Counted from the first letter of the stretch, positions 34,008 to 45,046 are shown. The stretch is 64,000 bases of DNA from Actinoplanes oblitus (GCF_030252345.1 NZ_CP126980.1:8503501-8567500); one strand, 5' to 3'. Made by a program: numbers and translations. The notes: a model not told the origin generated them from the letters alone.

Positions 34008-36311
34008 ATGCGTACGCACATCACCCCGGCCTCCTACGGATCCGCCCTGCTCGAACGGCATCTGCGGGTCCTGCGCAGAACCGGGCCCGACGGGCCCGCG
34101 ACGGCCGCCATCCAGGCACGGTCCGCCGACGCCAGGGTGCTTGTCGCGTACGCCGCCGGCGTCACCGATCTGGACGGCCTGCTCACCGCGGTCCGCGCCG
34201 GCCGCCCGGTGCTCGCCGAGCTGGACCCGTGGGCGGTCGGCGAGCTGGCCCGCACGATCGCGGTACAGGACCTGGACCCGGAGGACCGCGCCGACGGCCT
34301 GGCGCTGCTCGACGGCCTGCTCCGGGCGCACGGGCCGGCCGCGATCGCCCCGGAGCACCAGGGGCTGCACGCGCAGCTGGCGTTCCCGGTGGGCCGGGCC
34401 GCCGACCTGCTCGGCCGGTACCCGAAGATCCCGAAGCCGATCCGGCAGGCGCTCGCCGTCGACCTGGCCGAGCCGGACGAGTGGCTCGCCCGGTTCAACG
34501 CGCTACTGCCGGCGCCCGGGCTGCGCCTCGCCGACGGGACCGGCCCGCGGTTCGACCGGATCCAGCCGGGCGAGGTCACGAAGGTCGGCGACCCGCACCG
34601 GATCACGACCATCGTCACCACGTACCGGCCCGGGCCGGCGCTGCTGGTGACGATCCGGTCGCTGCTCGCGCAGAGCTGGACCAACCAGGAGATCCTGGTC
34701 GTCGACGACGGCTCCGGGCCGGCCCCGGTGCTGGACGGGCTGGCCGCCCTGGATCCGCGGATCCGCGTCCTGCGGCTGCCGGTGAACGGCGGCACCTACC
34801 TGGCCCGCAACGCCGGGCTGGACGCGGCCACCGGCGACTTCGTGACCTTCCAGGACTCCGACGACTGGTCGCACCCGCTGCGGCTGGAACGCCAGGTGGC
34901 GCCGCTGCTCGCCGATCCGGCGACGGTCGCGACCACCTCGGCCGGGATGCGGGTCACCGGCGACCTGGTGGTGACCCGGCCGGGCCATCCGCACCACCGC
35001 TCGTACAACCTGTCGTCGCTGATGCTGCGCCGGCCACTCGCCCTGGCGCGGCTCGGCTACCTGGACACCGTCCGCAAGGGAGCCGACGCGGAATACGTGG
35101 AGCGGGCCCGCGCCGTGTTCGGCCGTCCGGCGGTACCGCACCTGGGCGGCCAGACGCTGGCCCTGATCCGGCTCTCCGGCACGTCACTGTCCAGTGCGGA
35201 CATGGCGGCGGGGTGGATGCACCCGGCCCGGCACGCCTACCTCTCCGCGTTCCAGGCCTGGCACACCCGGGTGGCCGCCGGCCGCGAACCGGCCGTCCGG
35301 CCCCGCCGGCCGCGTCGGCGGGCGTTCGCCGCCCCGCACCGCCTCACCGGCATCGGCCCGGCCGAGACCGCGACCTTCGACCTGATCCTGGCCGCCGACT
35401 TCACCGTGCCGGAGAACGCGACAGCCCTGAAATCCCTGCTCACACCGGCCCACCCGGTGACGATGGCGCTCCTGCACCTGCCGGTCATCGGCGCCGCCAC
35501 CCGCAACCTCGATCCGGACGTCCAGCGCCTGATCAACATCGGGGCGGTACCCCAGCTCCAGCTCGCCGACCCCGCCCACGCGGAACTCGTGCTGGTCCGG
35601 GGCCCCGCACCGCTCGCGTTCGCGCCCAGCCTGCCCAGCGCCATCCGCGCCCGCCGGGTGGTGATCGAGGAGGAACCCGGCTGGTCCCCGGCCACCGAAG
35701 CGTGCGCGGCAGCGGCCCGCCGGCTGTTCGGCACCGCGCCGACGCTGCTGCCGCTGCCCTCCACCGTGGACGGCCGGCGCTGGCGGACCACGCGCCGGGA
35801 GCCGGCCGCCGACCGGCCGATCCTCGGCCGCTACCTGGACCTCGACCGCACCCCCTGGCGGTCCCTGCGCCAGTCGCTGCGCGATTCCGCCGACTTCGAC
35901 GTACGCCTGCTCGACCGCGCCGCCGAGCCCACCCCGCGCCCCCCGCTGAACTGGCTGATCTACCGGTCCACCGACGTCACGCCCCGCTCGTTCCTGCACC
36001 AGCTCGACTTCTACCTGGGCTTCACCGACCCGCCCGGCGATCTGCTGGCCCCCCTGGCCGCCGGTTGCGTGCTGCTCCTGCCCCCGGACCGCGAACCGGA
36101 ATACGGCCCCGCCGCCGTCTACTGCACCGCCGCCGACCTGCCCCGGACCCTGCGGCGCTTGCATCGCGACCCGAAGCGCTACGCCGCCCAGTCGGCGCGC
36201 TCGACGGCCTTCGCCCGCCGGCACCACCCCGGCCGGTACGCCGAGGCCGTCCGCGCCCTCCTCGACCCGCCCGCGGTCCCCTGTCCACGCCCCCAGCCCG
36301 ACCCCACCTGA
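34008..36311 (+). CDS. Glycosyltransferase family 2 with extra N- and C-terminal domains
   Basis: A 767-residue protein. The GT2 (GT-A) catalytic domain starts near residue 200 (I-T-T-I-V-T-T-Y-R-P-G-P-A) and includes V-V-D-D-G-S-G, N-G-G-T-Y-L-A-R-N-A-G-L-D-A-A and the metal-binding F-Q-D-S-D-D-W (Asp283 and following). A helical domain of about 190 residues precedes it. A C-terminal region of about 330 residues looks like a degenerate GT-B half (R-S-F-L-H-Q-L-D-F-Y-L-G-F). The whole architecture is shared with the gene at 38702-40888. ATG 34008 is chosen by similarity between the paralogues. It is followed directly by the 62-bp repeat array. Confidence 0.88.
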   Translation: MRTHITPASYGSALLERHLRVLRRTGPDGPATAAIQARSADARVLVAYAAGVTDLDGLLTAVRAGRPVLAELDPWAVGELARTIAVQDLDPEDRADGLALLDGLLRAHGPAAIAPEHQGLHAQLAFPVGRAADLLGRYPKIPKPIRQALAVDLAEPDEWLARFNALLPAPGLRLADGTGPRFDRIQPGEVTKVGDPHRITTIVTTYRPGPALLVTIRSLLAQSWTNQEILVVDDGSGPAPVLDGLAALDPRIRVLRLPVNGGTYLARNAGLDAATGDFVTFQDSDDWSHPLRLERQVAPLLADPATVATTSAGMRVTGDLVVTRPGHPHHRSYNLSSLMLRRPLALARLGYLDTVRKGADAEYVERARAVFGRPAVPHLGGQTLALIRLSGTSLSSADMAAGWMHPARHAYLSAFQAWHTRVAAGREPAVRPRRPRRRAFAAPHRLTGIGPAETATFDLILAADFTVPENATALKSLLTPAHPVTMALLHLPVIGAATRNLDPDVQRLINIGAVPQLQLADPAHAELVLVRGPAPLAFAPSLPSAIRARRVVIEEEPGWSPATEACAAAARRLFGTAPTLLPLPSTVDGRRWRTTRREPAADRPILGRYLDLDRTPWRSLRQSLRDSADFDVRLLDRAAEPTPRPPLNWLIYRSTDVTPRSFLHQLDFYLGFTDPPGDLLAPLAAGCVLLLPPDREPEYGPAAVYCTAADLPRTLRRLHRDPKRYAAQSARSTAFARRHHPGRYAEAVRALLDPPAVPCPRPQPDPT

Positions 36312-36905
36312 CCCGCCGCCGCACTCCCGGCTGGCCGTGACGGTGCTGTGCGGGCTCCTGACACCACCGTGACGGCCAGCCGCCACACCCGGCTGGGCGT
36401 GACGGTCCCCTCCCAGCCCGGGACACCACCGTGACGGCCAGCTGCCACACCCGGCTGGGCGTGACGGTCCCTTGCGAGCCCGGGACACCACCATGACGCC
36501 CAGCCGCCACACCCGGCTGGGCGTGACGGTCCCTTGCGAGCCCGGGACACCACCATGACGGCCAGCTGCCACACCCGGCTGGGCGTGACGGTCCCTTGCG
36601 AGCCCGGGACACCACCATGACGACCAGCCGCCACACCCGGCTGGCCGTGACGGTGCTCGAGACAGGACCGTGAGGGCCAGCCCGTGACTTCCGGGCGGGG
36701 CGGGAGCTGGGGCCGTACCGGAAACGGGTGAGCAGGACCCGGAGCGGACCTCGCGCGGACCGGGCGACCGTGAGCGGGCGGCGGGCCCGGCAACCGAACA
36801 GCGACGCATCGACACCCGCACGGCGATCATGCCGGGCGGGCGGACGGCCGAAGGGAACGGTGAGCCTGGCGATGACCCAGGCGCCGCTTACCGAAAGGGT
36901 CCGCT
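36312..36905. other. Intergenic region with a tandem repeat array
   Basis: This 594-base gap between the GT2 gene and the CAP-domain gene is mostly the 62-bp array (36324-36690). The remainder, 36691-36905, contains no family-like ORF and should hold the CAP gene promoter; I cannot identify clear -35/-10 boxes there. Confidence 0.7.
36324..36690. repeat. 62-bp tandem hairpin repeat, about 5.8 copies
   Basis: Unit starts (CACCCGGCTGG or its variant) fall at 36324, 36386, 36448, 36510, 36572 and 36634: an exact 62-bp period, the last copy being diverged. Each unit has inverted arms GGCTGGGCGT and ACGCCCAGCC-like around a core of GCCCGGGACACCACC, so each can fold into a hairpin. Because 62 is not a multiple of three, the array cannot encode a repeat protein. 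A related 63-bp array lies at 61448-61757. Confidence 0.9.
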
Positions 36906-37391
36906 TTGCGCTCGCTGTTCCGTCGCCTCGCCGTTGCCGCCGCTCTCGCCCCTGCCGCCGCCTTCGGTGTGGCGCTCGTCGCGACCCCGGCCGACGCCGC
37001 GCCGGTCTCCGAGGCCACGCTGCAGGCCGACATCGTGCGGCTGACCAACGTGCAGCGTGCCGCCCACGGCTGTGGCGCGCTCCAGCTCGACGCGCGGCTG
37101 ACGACCGCCGCCCGGGGGCACAGCGCCTACATGGCGCAGTCCGGGGCGTTCAGCCACACCGGCAAGGGTGGGTCGAACTTCGTCGCCCGGGAGAAGGCGG
37201 CGGGTTACGCGAAGCCGTCAGCGGAGAACATCGCGTGGGGTTACCGCACCGGCAAGGACGTGGTGACCGCCTGGATGAAGAGCCCGGGGCACCGCGCCAA
37301 CATCCTGAACTGCAAGTCCAAGACGGTCGGCGTGGGCGCGGTCTACAGCAAGGGCGGCGCCCCCTACTTCACCCAGGACTTCGGCTACTGA
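36906..37391 (+). CDS. Secreted CAP domain-containing protein
   Basis: A 161-residue secreted protein. Residues 1-32 form a signal peptide with a basic start (M-R-S-L-F-R-R-L-A-V-A-A-A) and a likely cleavage A-D-A-A-P. The CAP/SCP-like domain has R-G-H-S-A-Y-M-A-Q-S-G-A-F-S-H-T-G, S-A-E-N-I-A-W-G and S-P-G-H-R-A-N-I-L-N. The His and Glu positions are those of the CAP cavity. Bacterial members have varied or unknown roles. The TTG start has GAAAGGG seven bases upstream. A compound hairpin follows the stop. It sits inside the glycan island without an obvious link to it. Confidence 0.92.
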   Translation: MRSLFRRLAVAAALAPAAAFGVALVATPADAAPVSEATLQADIVRLTNVQRAAHGCGALQLDARLTTAARGHSAYMAQSGAFSHTGKGGSNFVAREKAAGYAKPSAENIAWGYRTGKDVVTAWMKSPGHRANILNCKSKTVGVGAVYSKGGAPYFTQDFGY

Positions 37392-37417
37392 ATCTATGGC
37401 CTCGCTTCGCTCGGCGG

Positions 37418-37511
37418 GCATTTCGCCCCTTTGAGTCGTTGTCGAGGGCACGGAAATGACCGACGCTTCGCTAGCGTTTTTCCGCACCCTCGACAACGAC
37501 GGGCGAAATGC
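37418..37511. terminator. Compound hairpin between convergent genes
   Basis: GCATTTCGCCC (37418-37428) pairs with GGGCGAAATGC (37501-37511), and TCGTTGTCGAGGG (37436-37448) with CCCTCGACAACGA (37487-37499). The left arm carries a 7-base bulge. An inner CGGAAA/TTTCCG pairing is possible in the loop. The element lies between the CAP gene and the methyltransferase gene, whose 3' ends converge, so a bidirectional terminator is likely. It is longer than needed for that. Confidence 0.65.
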
Positions 37512-37553
37512 GTGCTGGGCGCGGTATTGGAGACGGCCCGCTTGAAGCGGGCT

Positions 37554-38636
37554 TCAGATGAGCGCCCCCGCCGATCCCCCTGCGGCGGGGGCGTTCGCTG
37601 TGCTCGCGGTGTGCCGCGTGTACGCCAGCACGGCGTGCCGTCCGAGCAGCTCGCCCTCGCGGCTGAGCCCGTCGTCGGCCGCCAGCCATCGCTCGATGGC
37701 CGCCTGTTCGTCGCGGCGGTTCGCGTCGTCGAAGACGATGGTGGCGCGGTCCGCGAGGCGCGGGCCGATCACCGGCAGCGCCGGGTATCGGCTGTCCGGC
37801 CCGACCGCCGCGGGCGGCCCGTCGACCAGCAGGAAGTCGACACCCTCCAGGTCTTCCAGGGCTGCCGGGTCGTACCAAGAGAAGGTGCGGTCGCCGAGCG
37901 GCACGTCGGCCAGCGGGGCGTCGCGCACCTCGGCCACCCCGGTCAGCCCGTGCGCGGCGAGGGCGGCACGGGTCCGGTTCGCGTACTCCGGCTCGTGGTC
38001 GAGCGAGATCAGCCGGCCGCCGGTCTGCTCGAGGACGTAGCCGAGCCAGATCGTCGAGGTGCCGCTACCCAGCTCCAGCACCAGCCTCGGCCGCCGGGAC
38101 CGGACCAGGAAGAGCAACTCCAGCAGGTCTGTCGGGTTCAGCGCGTAGTCACCCGAGGACGGCATCGGGGCGCGTGGCGTGAACCCCTGGAAGAGCTGGA
38201 CGGTGGCTTCCACCTCGCGGGGCACGGTCTGCTGTACGCCGCGCAGGCCACGGTCGGCGATCCGCTGCACCCGGGCGATCGCCTCGGTCAGCTCGCGGTG
38301 CCGGTCGTCGGCGGCGAGCCGCTGGCGTTCCACGGCGGACACCACCCGGCGCTGGGTGGCGTCCAGCACCACCCGCAGCTCGCGGATCTCCCGGCGGTCG
38401 CCGCGGAGCGCGAGCAGCCGCCGGTTGAGCTGCAGCACGCCGGCCAGGACCAGAGCGAGCAGCAGGGCCAGCAGGCTGACCGCGACCCGTGCCGAGTCGA
38501 GCACGGCGGCGGTCGCCACGCCGGCCATCAGCAGCGCGGTGAGCCCGGCGGCGGCGACCGTCCGCGGGCCGAGCGCGCGGGCCCGGCCGGCCACGGTGCG
38601 AAGCCTTGCCCGGCCGGCCAGTGTGCGAAGCCTCAT
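37554..38636 (-). CDS. Membrane-associated class I SAM-dependent methyltransferase
   Basis: A 360-residue protein. Two adjacent hydrophobic segments lie at about residues 24-45 and 50-68, followed by a coiled-coil stretch (about 70-130). The C-terminal 200 residues form a Rossmann methyltransferase with L-V-L-E-L-G-S-G-T-S-T-I-W as the SAM-binding glycine loop, I-S-L-D-H-E-P-E-Y as the acidic ribose-binding strand, and V-D-F-L-L-V-D-G-P-P. It resembles glycan-cluster methyltransferases and may cap or modify sugars at the membrane. It is followed on the same strand by nothing in the island; the GT2 paralogue lies upstream, 65 bases away. Confidence 0.82.
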   Translation of the reverse strand: MRLRTLAGRARLRTVAGRARALGPRTVAAAGLTALLMAGVATAAVLDSARVAVSLLALLLALVLAGVLQLNRRLLALRGDRREIRELRVVLDATQRRVVSAVERQRLAADDRHRELTEAIARVQRIADRGLRGVQQTVPREVEATVQLFQGFTPRAPMPSSGDYALNPTDLLELLFLVRSRRPRLVLELGSGTSTIWLGYVLEQTGGRLISLDHEPEYANRTRAALAAHGLTGVAEVRDAPLADVPLGDRTFSWYDPAALEDLEGVDFLLVDGPPAAVGPDSRYPALPVIGPRLADRATIVFDDANRRDEQAAIERWLAADDGLSREGELLGRHAVLAYTRHTASTANAPAAGGSAGALI

Positions 38637-38701
38637 GAACTGCCACCTCCGGTACCTGCGGTGGCCGCGGGGGCGACCACACCAAGCCCTAACGGCGCAA
38701 G

Positions 38702-40888
38702 CTATTCGGCGTTACGCGCGATCGCGGCCACCCGATCCACGAACGGATCCGGGTGGTGGTCCTGCCGGATCCGCCGCCGGTCCTGCCGGCGCCGCTCCGC
38801 CACTAGCCGGGGCTCCGCCTGGTATCGCCGCAGCACGTCGACCGAGCCGGGCGGCACCGTGATGCATCCGGTGACCGCCGCGTCCAGGGCCGCCCGTTCC
38901 GAGGGCCCGGTCCGCAGCGCGAAGTCGAGCTGGCCGTAGAACTCCAGCGGATCCACCTCGGCGGCCCGGTAGACCAGCCGGCCCGCCGGTTGCCGGGGCA
39001 GCCGCAGCCCGTCGGCCGCCCGGATCCGCACATCGAAACCGGTCAGACCCTCGAGCGCGGCGAGTTCCCGTGGGTCGTTCACCTCGGCACCGATCACCGC
39101 GTTCCGCGAGATCGGCGCGCGCCGGGCCGGCACGGGCAAGGCCACAGTGGGCAGATCAAAGGCAGTCAGCGGCAGGTCGCTGAGGGCGGCCCGGACAGCC
39201 GGCGACTGCGGGCACCAGAGTGCCGGCACCCGGAACATCCGCTCGGCCGCGGCACCGCACGGCCGCAGCGCGCCGCGTGGCATCTCATCGACCAGGATCA
39301 TGACGGTACGCGGACGGAGCCCGGTCCCTCCGGCGGGCGGGTGCCGCACCACCTCGGCCTGCCGGATCAGCAACAACCCGCAGTCGACCCGATCGGGGAG
39401 GGTCACCGCGCCGAGCCGGCCGGCGTTCACCAGTCGCTGCACCGCCGGGTGCACCGGGAGCCGTCGCACCACCGGCCGCCGCCAGTCCTCCAGATGCAGG
39501 ATCGCCACCCGTAGCCCCCGGCCGAGCAGCGCCTCGATCTCGGCCAGCCCGGATCGCTGGGACTCCCCCGCGAACCGCCAGTCGGCCGCGACGACCACGT
39601 CGTACGCCGCAGTCGTCTCCCGATCGGAAGCGGACCGCAGCAGGTGAGCGGGGGCGGGGAAGGGCCGGTCCGCGCCGTCCCGCGGCCGGAAGGCCGGCGC
39701 GCCGGCCGCGATCCGGGCGTGCCAGGTCAGGTAGGCGGACCGGTACGCGGCGCGGGCCGGGTGCAGCCAGTACGGGAGGATCTCGGCGCGGGACAGCGAT
39801 CCGGTGGAGAGCCGGATCAGCGCCAGGTGCACGGGCAGGTGGCGCACCGCCCGCTCGCCGAAGGCCGCGGTGATCCGGTCGATGTACTCGGAGTCGCCGC
39901 CCTTGCGGACCACGTCGAAGTAGCCGGCCCGGCGCAGGACCGCCGCCTTGCGGATGAGCAGCGCGGACGGGTTCAGCTTGCCGCCGCGCCGGCCCAGCCG
40001 GGTCAGCGTCAGGTCCTCGGTGACCCGGCGTCCGTCCGACGTGGAGGCCACCAGTCCCGGGTCGTCCAGCAGCGGCGTCACCTGCAGTTCCAGGCGGCGC
40101 GGGTGGGACCAGTCGTCGGAGTCCTGAAAGGTCACGAAGTCGCCGGCGGCGGCGTCCAGGCCGGCGTTGCGGGCCACGTAGGTGCCGCCGTTCACCGGCT
40201 GCCGCAGCAGCCGGACCCGCGGGTCCAGGGCCACCGCCCGGGCCAGGACGGCGTCGAACTCCGGCGGCGACGCGTCGTCCACGACCAGCACCTCCAGGTT
40301 CCGCCAGGACTGCCGCAGGATCGAGCGGACCGCGGTGAGCAGCCCCTCGCCGGGCCGGTGGGCGGTCACCACCACTGTGATCAGTTCCGGTCGCTCCACC
40401 GGGGTCGGGTCGTCGGTGCACAACCTGTCGAAGGGCGGCAGGTGCGCGCTGCCGGCCAGCCGGAGCGCCGGCCCCGGCAGCCCGGCGCCGAACCGCCGCA
40501 GCCAGGGCCGCAGCGGGCGGCCCGGCTCGCGGAACGGGTTGGCCAGATCGGTGGCGATCTCGTGGCGCACCTGCCGGTCCACCGCGATCCGCGGCGAACG
40601 GGCCAGTTGGGCGTAGACGTTGCGCTGCCGGGCCGGGACCCGCCGGGCGCCGAGCATCTCGAACAGGGCCAGCGCGTCGGCGCGGTCGCTGGGCAACACG
40701 TCCTGCAACGCCATGACCTGGGCCAGGACCGCCACCAGATCTGGCCTCGCCAGAGCGGGCCGCCGGCCGGTCCGGGCCGCGTGCAGCAGGCCGGCCAGGT
40801 CGCCGGACGCCAGTTCCTCCCGCACGCCTATCGCACGGTTGCGTACCGCGGCGGCGACCAGCGCCGCCGGATTCTCCTCGCCGATCAT
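38702..40888 (-). CDS. Glycosyltransferase family 2, paralogue of the gene at 34008
   Basis: A 728-residue protein with the same three-part layout as the 767-residue GT2: N-terminal helical domain, central GT-A catalytic domain and a C-terminal degenerate GT-B-like region. The central domain has I-T-V-V-V-T-A-H-R-P-G, V-V-D-D-A-S-P-P, N-G-G-T-Y-V-A-R-N-A-G-L-D and F-Q-D-S-D-D-W. The C-terminal part has E-F-Y-G-Q-L-D-F-A-L-R-T. The central blocks are nearly identical between the two, so they arose by duplication, perhaps with different acceptors. Last island gene before glnD, 30 bases away. Confidence 0.88.
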   Translation of the reverse strand: MIGEENPAALVAAAVRNRAIGVREELASGDLAGLLHAARTGRRPALARPDLVAVLAQVMALQDVLPSDRADALALFEMLGARRVPARQRNVYAQLARSPRIAVDRQVRHEIATDLANPFREPGRPLRPWLRRFGAGLPGPALRLAGSAHLPPFDRLCTDDPTPVERPELITVVVTAHRPGEGLLTAVRSILRQSWRNLEVLVVDDASPPEFDAVLARAVALDPRVRLLRQPVNGGTYVARNAGLDAAAGDFVTFQDSDDWSHPRRLELQVTPLLDDPGLVASTSDGRRVTEDLTLTRLGRRGGKLNPSALLIRKAAVLRRAGYFDVVRKGGDSEYIDRITAAFGERAVRHLPVHLALIRLSTGSLSRAEILPYWLHPARAAYRSAYLTWHARIAAGAPAFRPRDGADRPFPAPAHLLRSASDRETTAAYDVVVAADWRFAGESQRSGLAEIEALLGRGLRVAILHLEDWRRPVVRRLPVHPAVQRLVNAGRLGAVTLPDRVDCGLLLIRQAEVVRHPPAGGTGLRPRTVMILVDEMPRGALRPCGAAAERMFRVPALWCPQSPAVRAALSDLPLTAFDLPTVALPVPARRAPISRNAVIGAEVNDPRELAALEGLTGFDVRIRAADGLRLPRQPAGRLVYRAAEVDPLEFYGQLDFALRTGPSERAALDAAVTGCITVPPGSVDVLRRYQAEPRLVAERRRQDRRRIRQDHHPDPFVDRVAAIARNAE

Positions 40889-40918
40889 CGGTGTTTCAAC
40901 GCGGCTGCCCGCCGGGAG

Positions 40919-43189
40919 TTACACGGCGGCGAGCACCGCGTCACGCACCCGATCCCGCTCGGCCGCGTCGGCCCACGCCCCGACCAGGTAGAACGCGTCG
41001 ACCACGTCACCGCCGAGGGTGGAGATCCGGGCCGCCCGGATCTCCGCGCCGGCCTCGTCGAGCGCGTGCGTCACCCGGTAGAGCAGGCCCGGCGAGTCCG
41101 CCGCGCGCAGTTCCAGGACCACCGCGTCGGTCGCCGCGGCCCGCTGCCAGATCACCTTGGGCGAGGCGGTGCCGCCGCGCGCGCTCATCGCGCGGGCGCG
41201 GACCCGCTGGGTCACCGAGACGTCGCCGGCCGCGACGCGGCGCAGGTCCGCGGTGAGGGCCACCGGATCGTACGGCGTCCCGTACCGCGGCGACGTGTAG
41301 AACTCGACGATCGCCCGCCCGTCCACCGTCGTGGTGTTCGCCGCGACCACGTCCAGCCGGTGCATGGCCAGGCAGGCGGCCACCCCGGCGAGCAGTCCCC
41401 GGCGGTCGGCGGCGGCCACCGAGACCTGATCGCCGTCCAGGTGCACCACCGGCAGGGTGCCGCTGAGCAGTTCCGGGTCCGGTTCCGGTGGCTCGGGCAG
41501 CGCGCCGGTGTCGAGCAGCGTGTGCACCCGGCGGACCAGCTCGGCCATCAGCCGGCCCTTCCAGTCCGACCAGGCGGCCGGACCGGTGGCGTGCGAGTCG
41601 GCCCGGGCCAGGGCGTGCAGCAGGTCCAGCGTGGCCGGGTCGCCGACCTGCTCGGCCACCGTCGAGATGGTCACCGGGTCGTCCAGGTCACGCCGGGTGG
41701 CGATGTCCGGCAGCAGCAGGTGCAGCCGGACCATCTTCTCGACGGTGGCCACGTCGCCCGGGGGCAAGCCGATCCGGGTGGCGATGTCGGCGGCGATCGG
41801 GGCGCCGACCAGGCTGTGGTCGCCGGGCAGCCCCTTGCCCACGTCGTGCAGGAACGCGCCGATCAGCAGCAGGTCGGGGCGGTCCACCTCACGGGCGTAC
41901 TTGGTGGCCTCGTAGGCGGCCTGGACCAGGTGCCGGTCCAGGGTGAACCGGTGGATCGGGTGGTGCTGCGGGAGGCTGCGCATCCGGGCCCACTCGGGCA
42001 GCCAGGCGTCGATCAGGCCGTACCTGTCGCAGGTCTCCCAGGCCGGCAGCAGGCCGGGGCCGGCGCCGAGCAGCGAGACCAGCGCGGCCCGGGCGGCGGC
42101 CGGCCACGGGTGCGGCAGCGGCGGGCAGAACGCGGCGAGCCACTCGCAGGTGGCCCTGGCGATCGGGAGTTGCACGGTGGCGGCCGCGGCGGCCACCCGC
42201 AGGGAGAGGCTGGGGTCCGGGACCGGGCCGATCGCGGTGCGGGCCAGGACCAGCTCGCCGTCCTGCTCGACCACGTCCCGGGCGACCGGGCGGCGGGGCG
42301 GCACGGCCGGGGCGCCGGGGCGGCGGCGGGTGCCGCGGAGCCGGTCGACGGCCCGCCAGGCGTCGTCGACGGCGTGCGCGACGGTCCGCGCGTCGCCGGA
42401 GACGCGGCGCAGCAGGGTGTCCGGGTCCTCGGCCGCCAGCAGGCCGGCGACAGCGGCGCGCTCCTGGGCGACCAGCCGGTCGACCCGGCGGCCGACAGCG
42501 AGGTGCAGGGCGTCCCGGGTGTCCAGCAGCCGCAGGGTGGCGGCGCGCACCGCGGGGCGCATGGTGTCGGCGATCCCGGCGCGGCCGATGCCGCGCAGCA
42601 GGGTGAGGTCGCGCAGCCCGCCGGCCGCCTCCTTGAGGTCGCCCTCGAGCAGGAAGGCCAGCTCGCCGTGGCTGGCCCAGCGGGTCTCGGTGAGTTCCTT
42701 GAGCTGCGGCATCAGCCGGACCGCGGTGCGCCGCCACTGGTCGGCGGCGGCCGCGACGAGGTCGGCGGAGAGCGCGGCGTCGCCGGCCACGTGCCGGGCG
42801 TCGAGCAGGCCGAGGGAGACCTTCACGTCGTCGTGGGCGACCGAGAGCGCCTCGGGCAGGGTGCGCACCGAGTGGTCCAGGCCGAGCCGGGCGTCCCAGA
42901 TCGGGTACCAGAGCGCCGCGGCGATCCGGTCGATCCCGGCCGTCCCGTTGTGCAACAGCACCAGGTCCAGATCGCTGTACGGCGCGCAGTCCCGCCGGCC
43001 CAGCCCGCCCACCGCGAGCAGGCTGACGCCGGGCAGGTGGCTCGGGAAGAGCTCGCCGAGCCAGACGTCGAGTGCCGCGGCGCGCTTCTCGCGTGCCGCG
43101 GCCCCGATGTGTTCCCTCAGCTTGTCGAGCGAGTCGCCGGCTGCCGGGCGGGCCGGCGGGGCCGGCGGCTCACTCAACGGGTTCGTCAT
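40919..43189 (-). CDS. glnD: [Protein-PII] uridylyltransferase / adenylyl-removing enzyme GlnD
   Basis: A 756-residue bifunctional nitrogen sensor that modifies PII at its T-loop Tyr and reverses this according to glutamine. In several actinobacteria the enzyme adenylylates rather than uridylylates PII. The nucleotidyltransferase domain has G-G-L-G-R-R-D-C-A-P-Y-S-D-L-D-L-V. The HD domain carries H-D-V-G-K-G-L-P-G-D-H-S. Two ACT domains end the protein (L-D-G-D-Q-V-S-V-A-A; V-L-E-L-R-A-A-D-S-P-G-L-L). It starts five bases after glnB. Confidence 0.95.
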   Translation of the reverse strand: MTNPLSEPPAPPARPAAGDSLDKLREHIGAAAREKRAAALDVWLGELFPSHLPGVSLLAVGGLGRRDCAPYSDLDLVLLHNGTAGIDRIAAALWYPIWDARLGLDHSVRTLPEALSVAHDDVKVSLGLLDARHVAGDAALSADLVAAAADQWRRTAVRLMPQLKELTETRWASHGELAFLLEGDLKEAAGGLRDLTLLRGIGRAGIADTMRPAVRAATLRLLDTRDALHLAVGRRVDRLVAQERAAVAGLLAAEDPDTLLRRVSGDARTVAHAVDDAWRAVDRLRGTRRRPGAPAVPPRRPVARDVVEQDGELVLARTAIGPVPDPSLSLRVAAAAATVQLPIARATCEWLAAFCPPLPHPWPAAARAALVSLLGAGPGLLPAWETCDRYGLIDAWLPEWARMRSLPQHHPIHRFTLDRHLVQAAYEATKYAREVDRPDLLLIGAFLHDVGKGLPGDHSLVGAPIAADIATRIGLPPGDVATVEKMVRLHLLLPDIATRRDLDDPVTISTVAEQVGDPATLDLLHALARADSHATGPAAWSDWKGRLMAELVRRVHTLLDTGALPEPPEPDPELLSGTLPVVHLDGDQVSVAAADRRGLLAGVAACLAMHRLDVVAANTTTVDGRAIVEFYTSPRYGTPYDPVALTADLRRVAAGDVSVTQRVRARAMSARGGTASPKVIWQRAAATDAVVLELRAADSPGLLYRVTHALDEAGAEIRAARISTLGGDVVDAFYLVGAWADAAERDRVRDAVLAAV

Positions 43190-43194
43190 CGTCG

Positions 43195-44954
<1,760 letters not shown>

Positions 44955-45046
44955 GCTGCCTCCTCTCGGATTAGGTGTCCTCACACCCGACCGAGAGGGC
45001 GGCAATGCCGTGTCGGCCGGTTCGACGCAGAGGTTTCCGGCTGGCT

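Noticed and set aside
36324..36690. CRISPR array
   Set aside because: The whole 62-bp unit is repeated with no unique spacers, and no cas genes are in the window.
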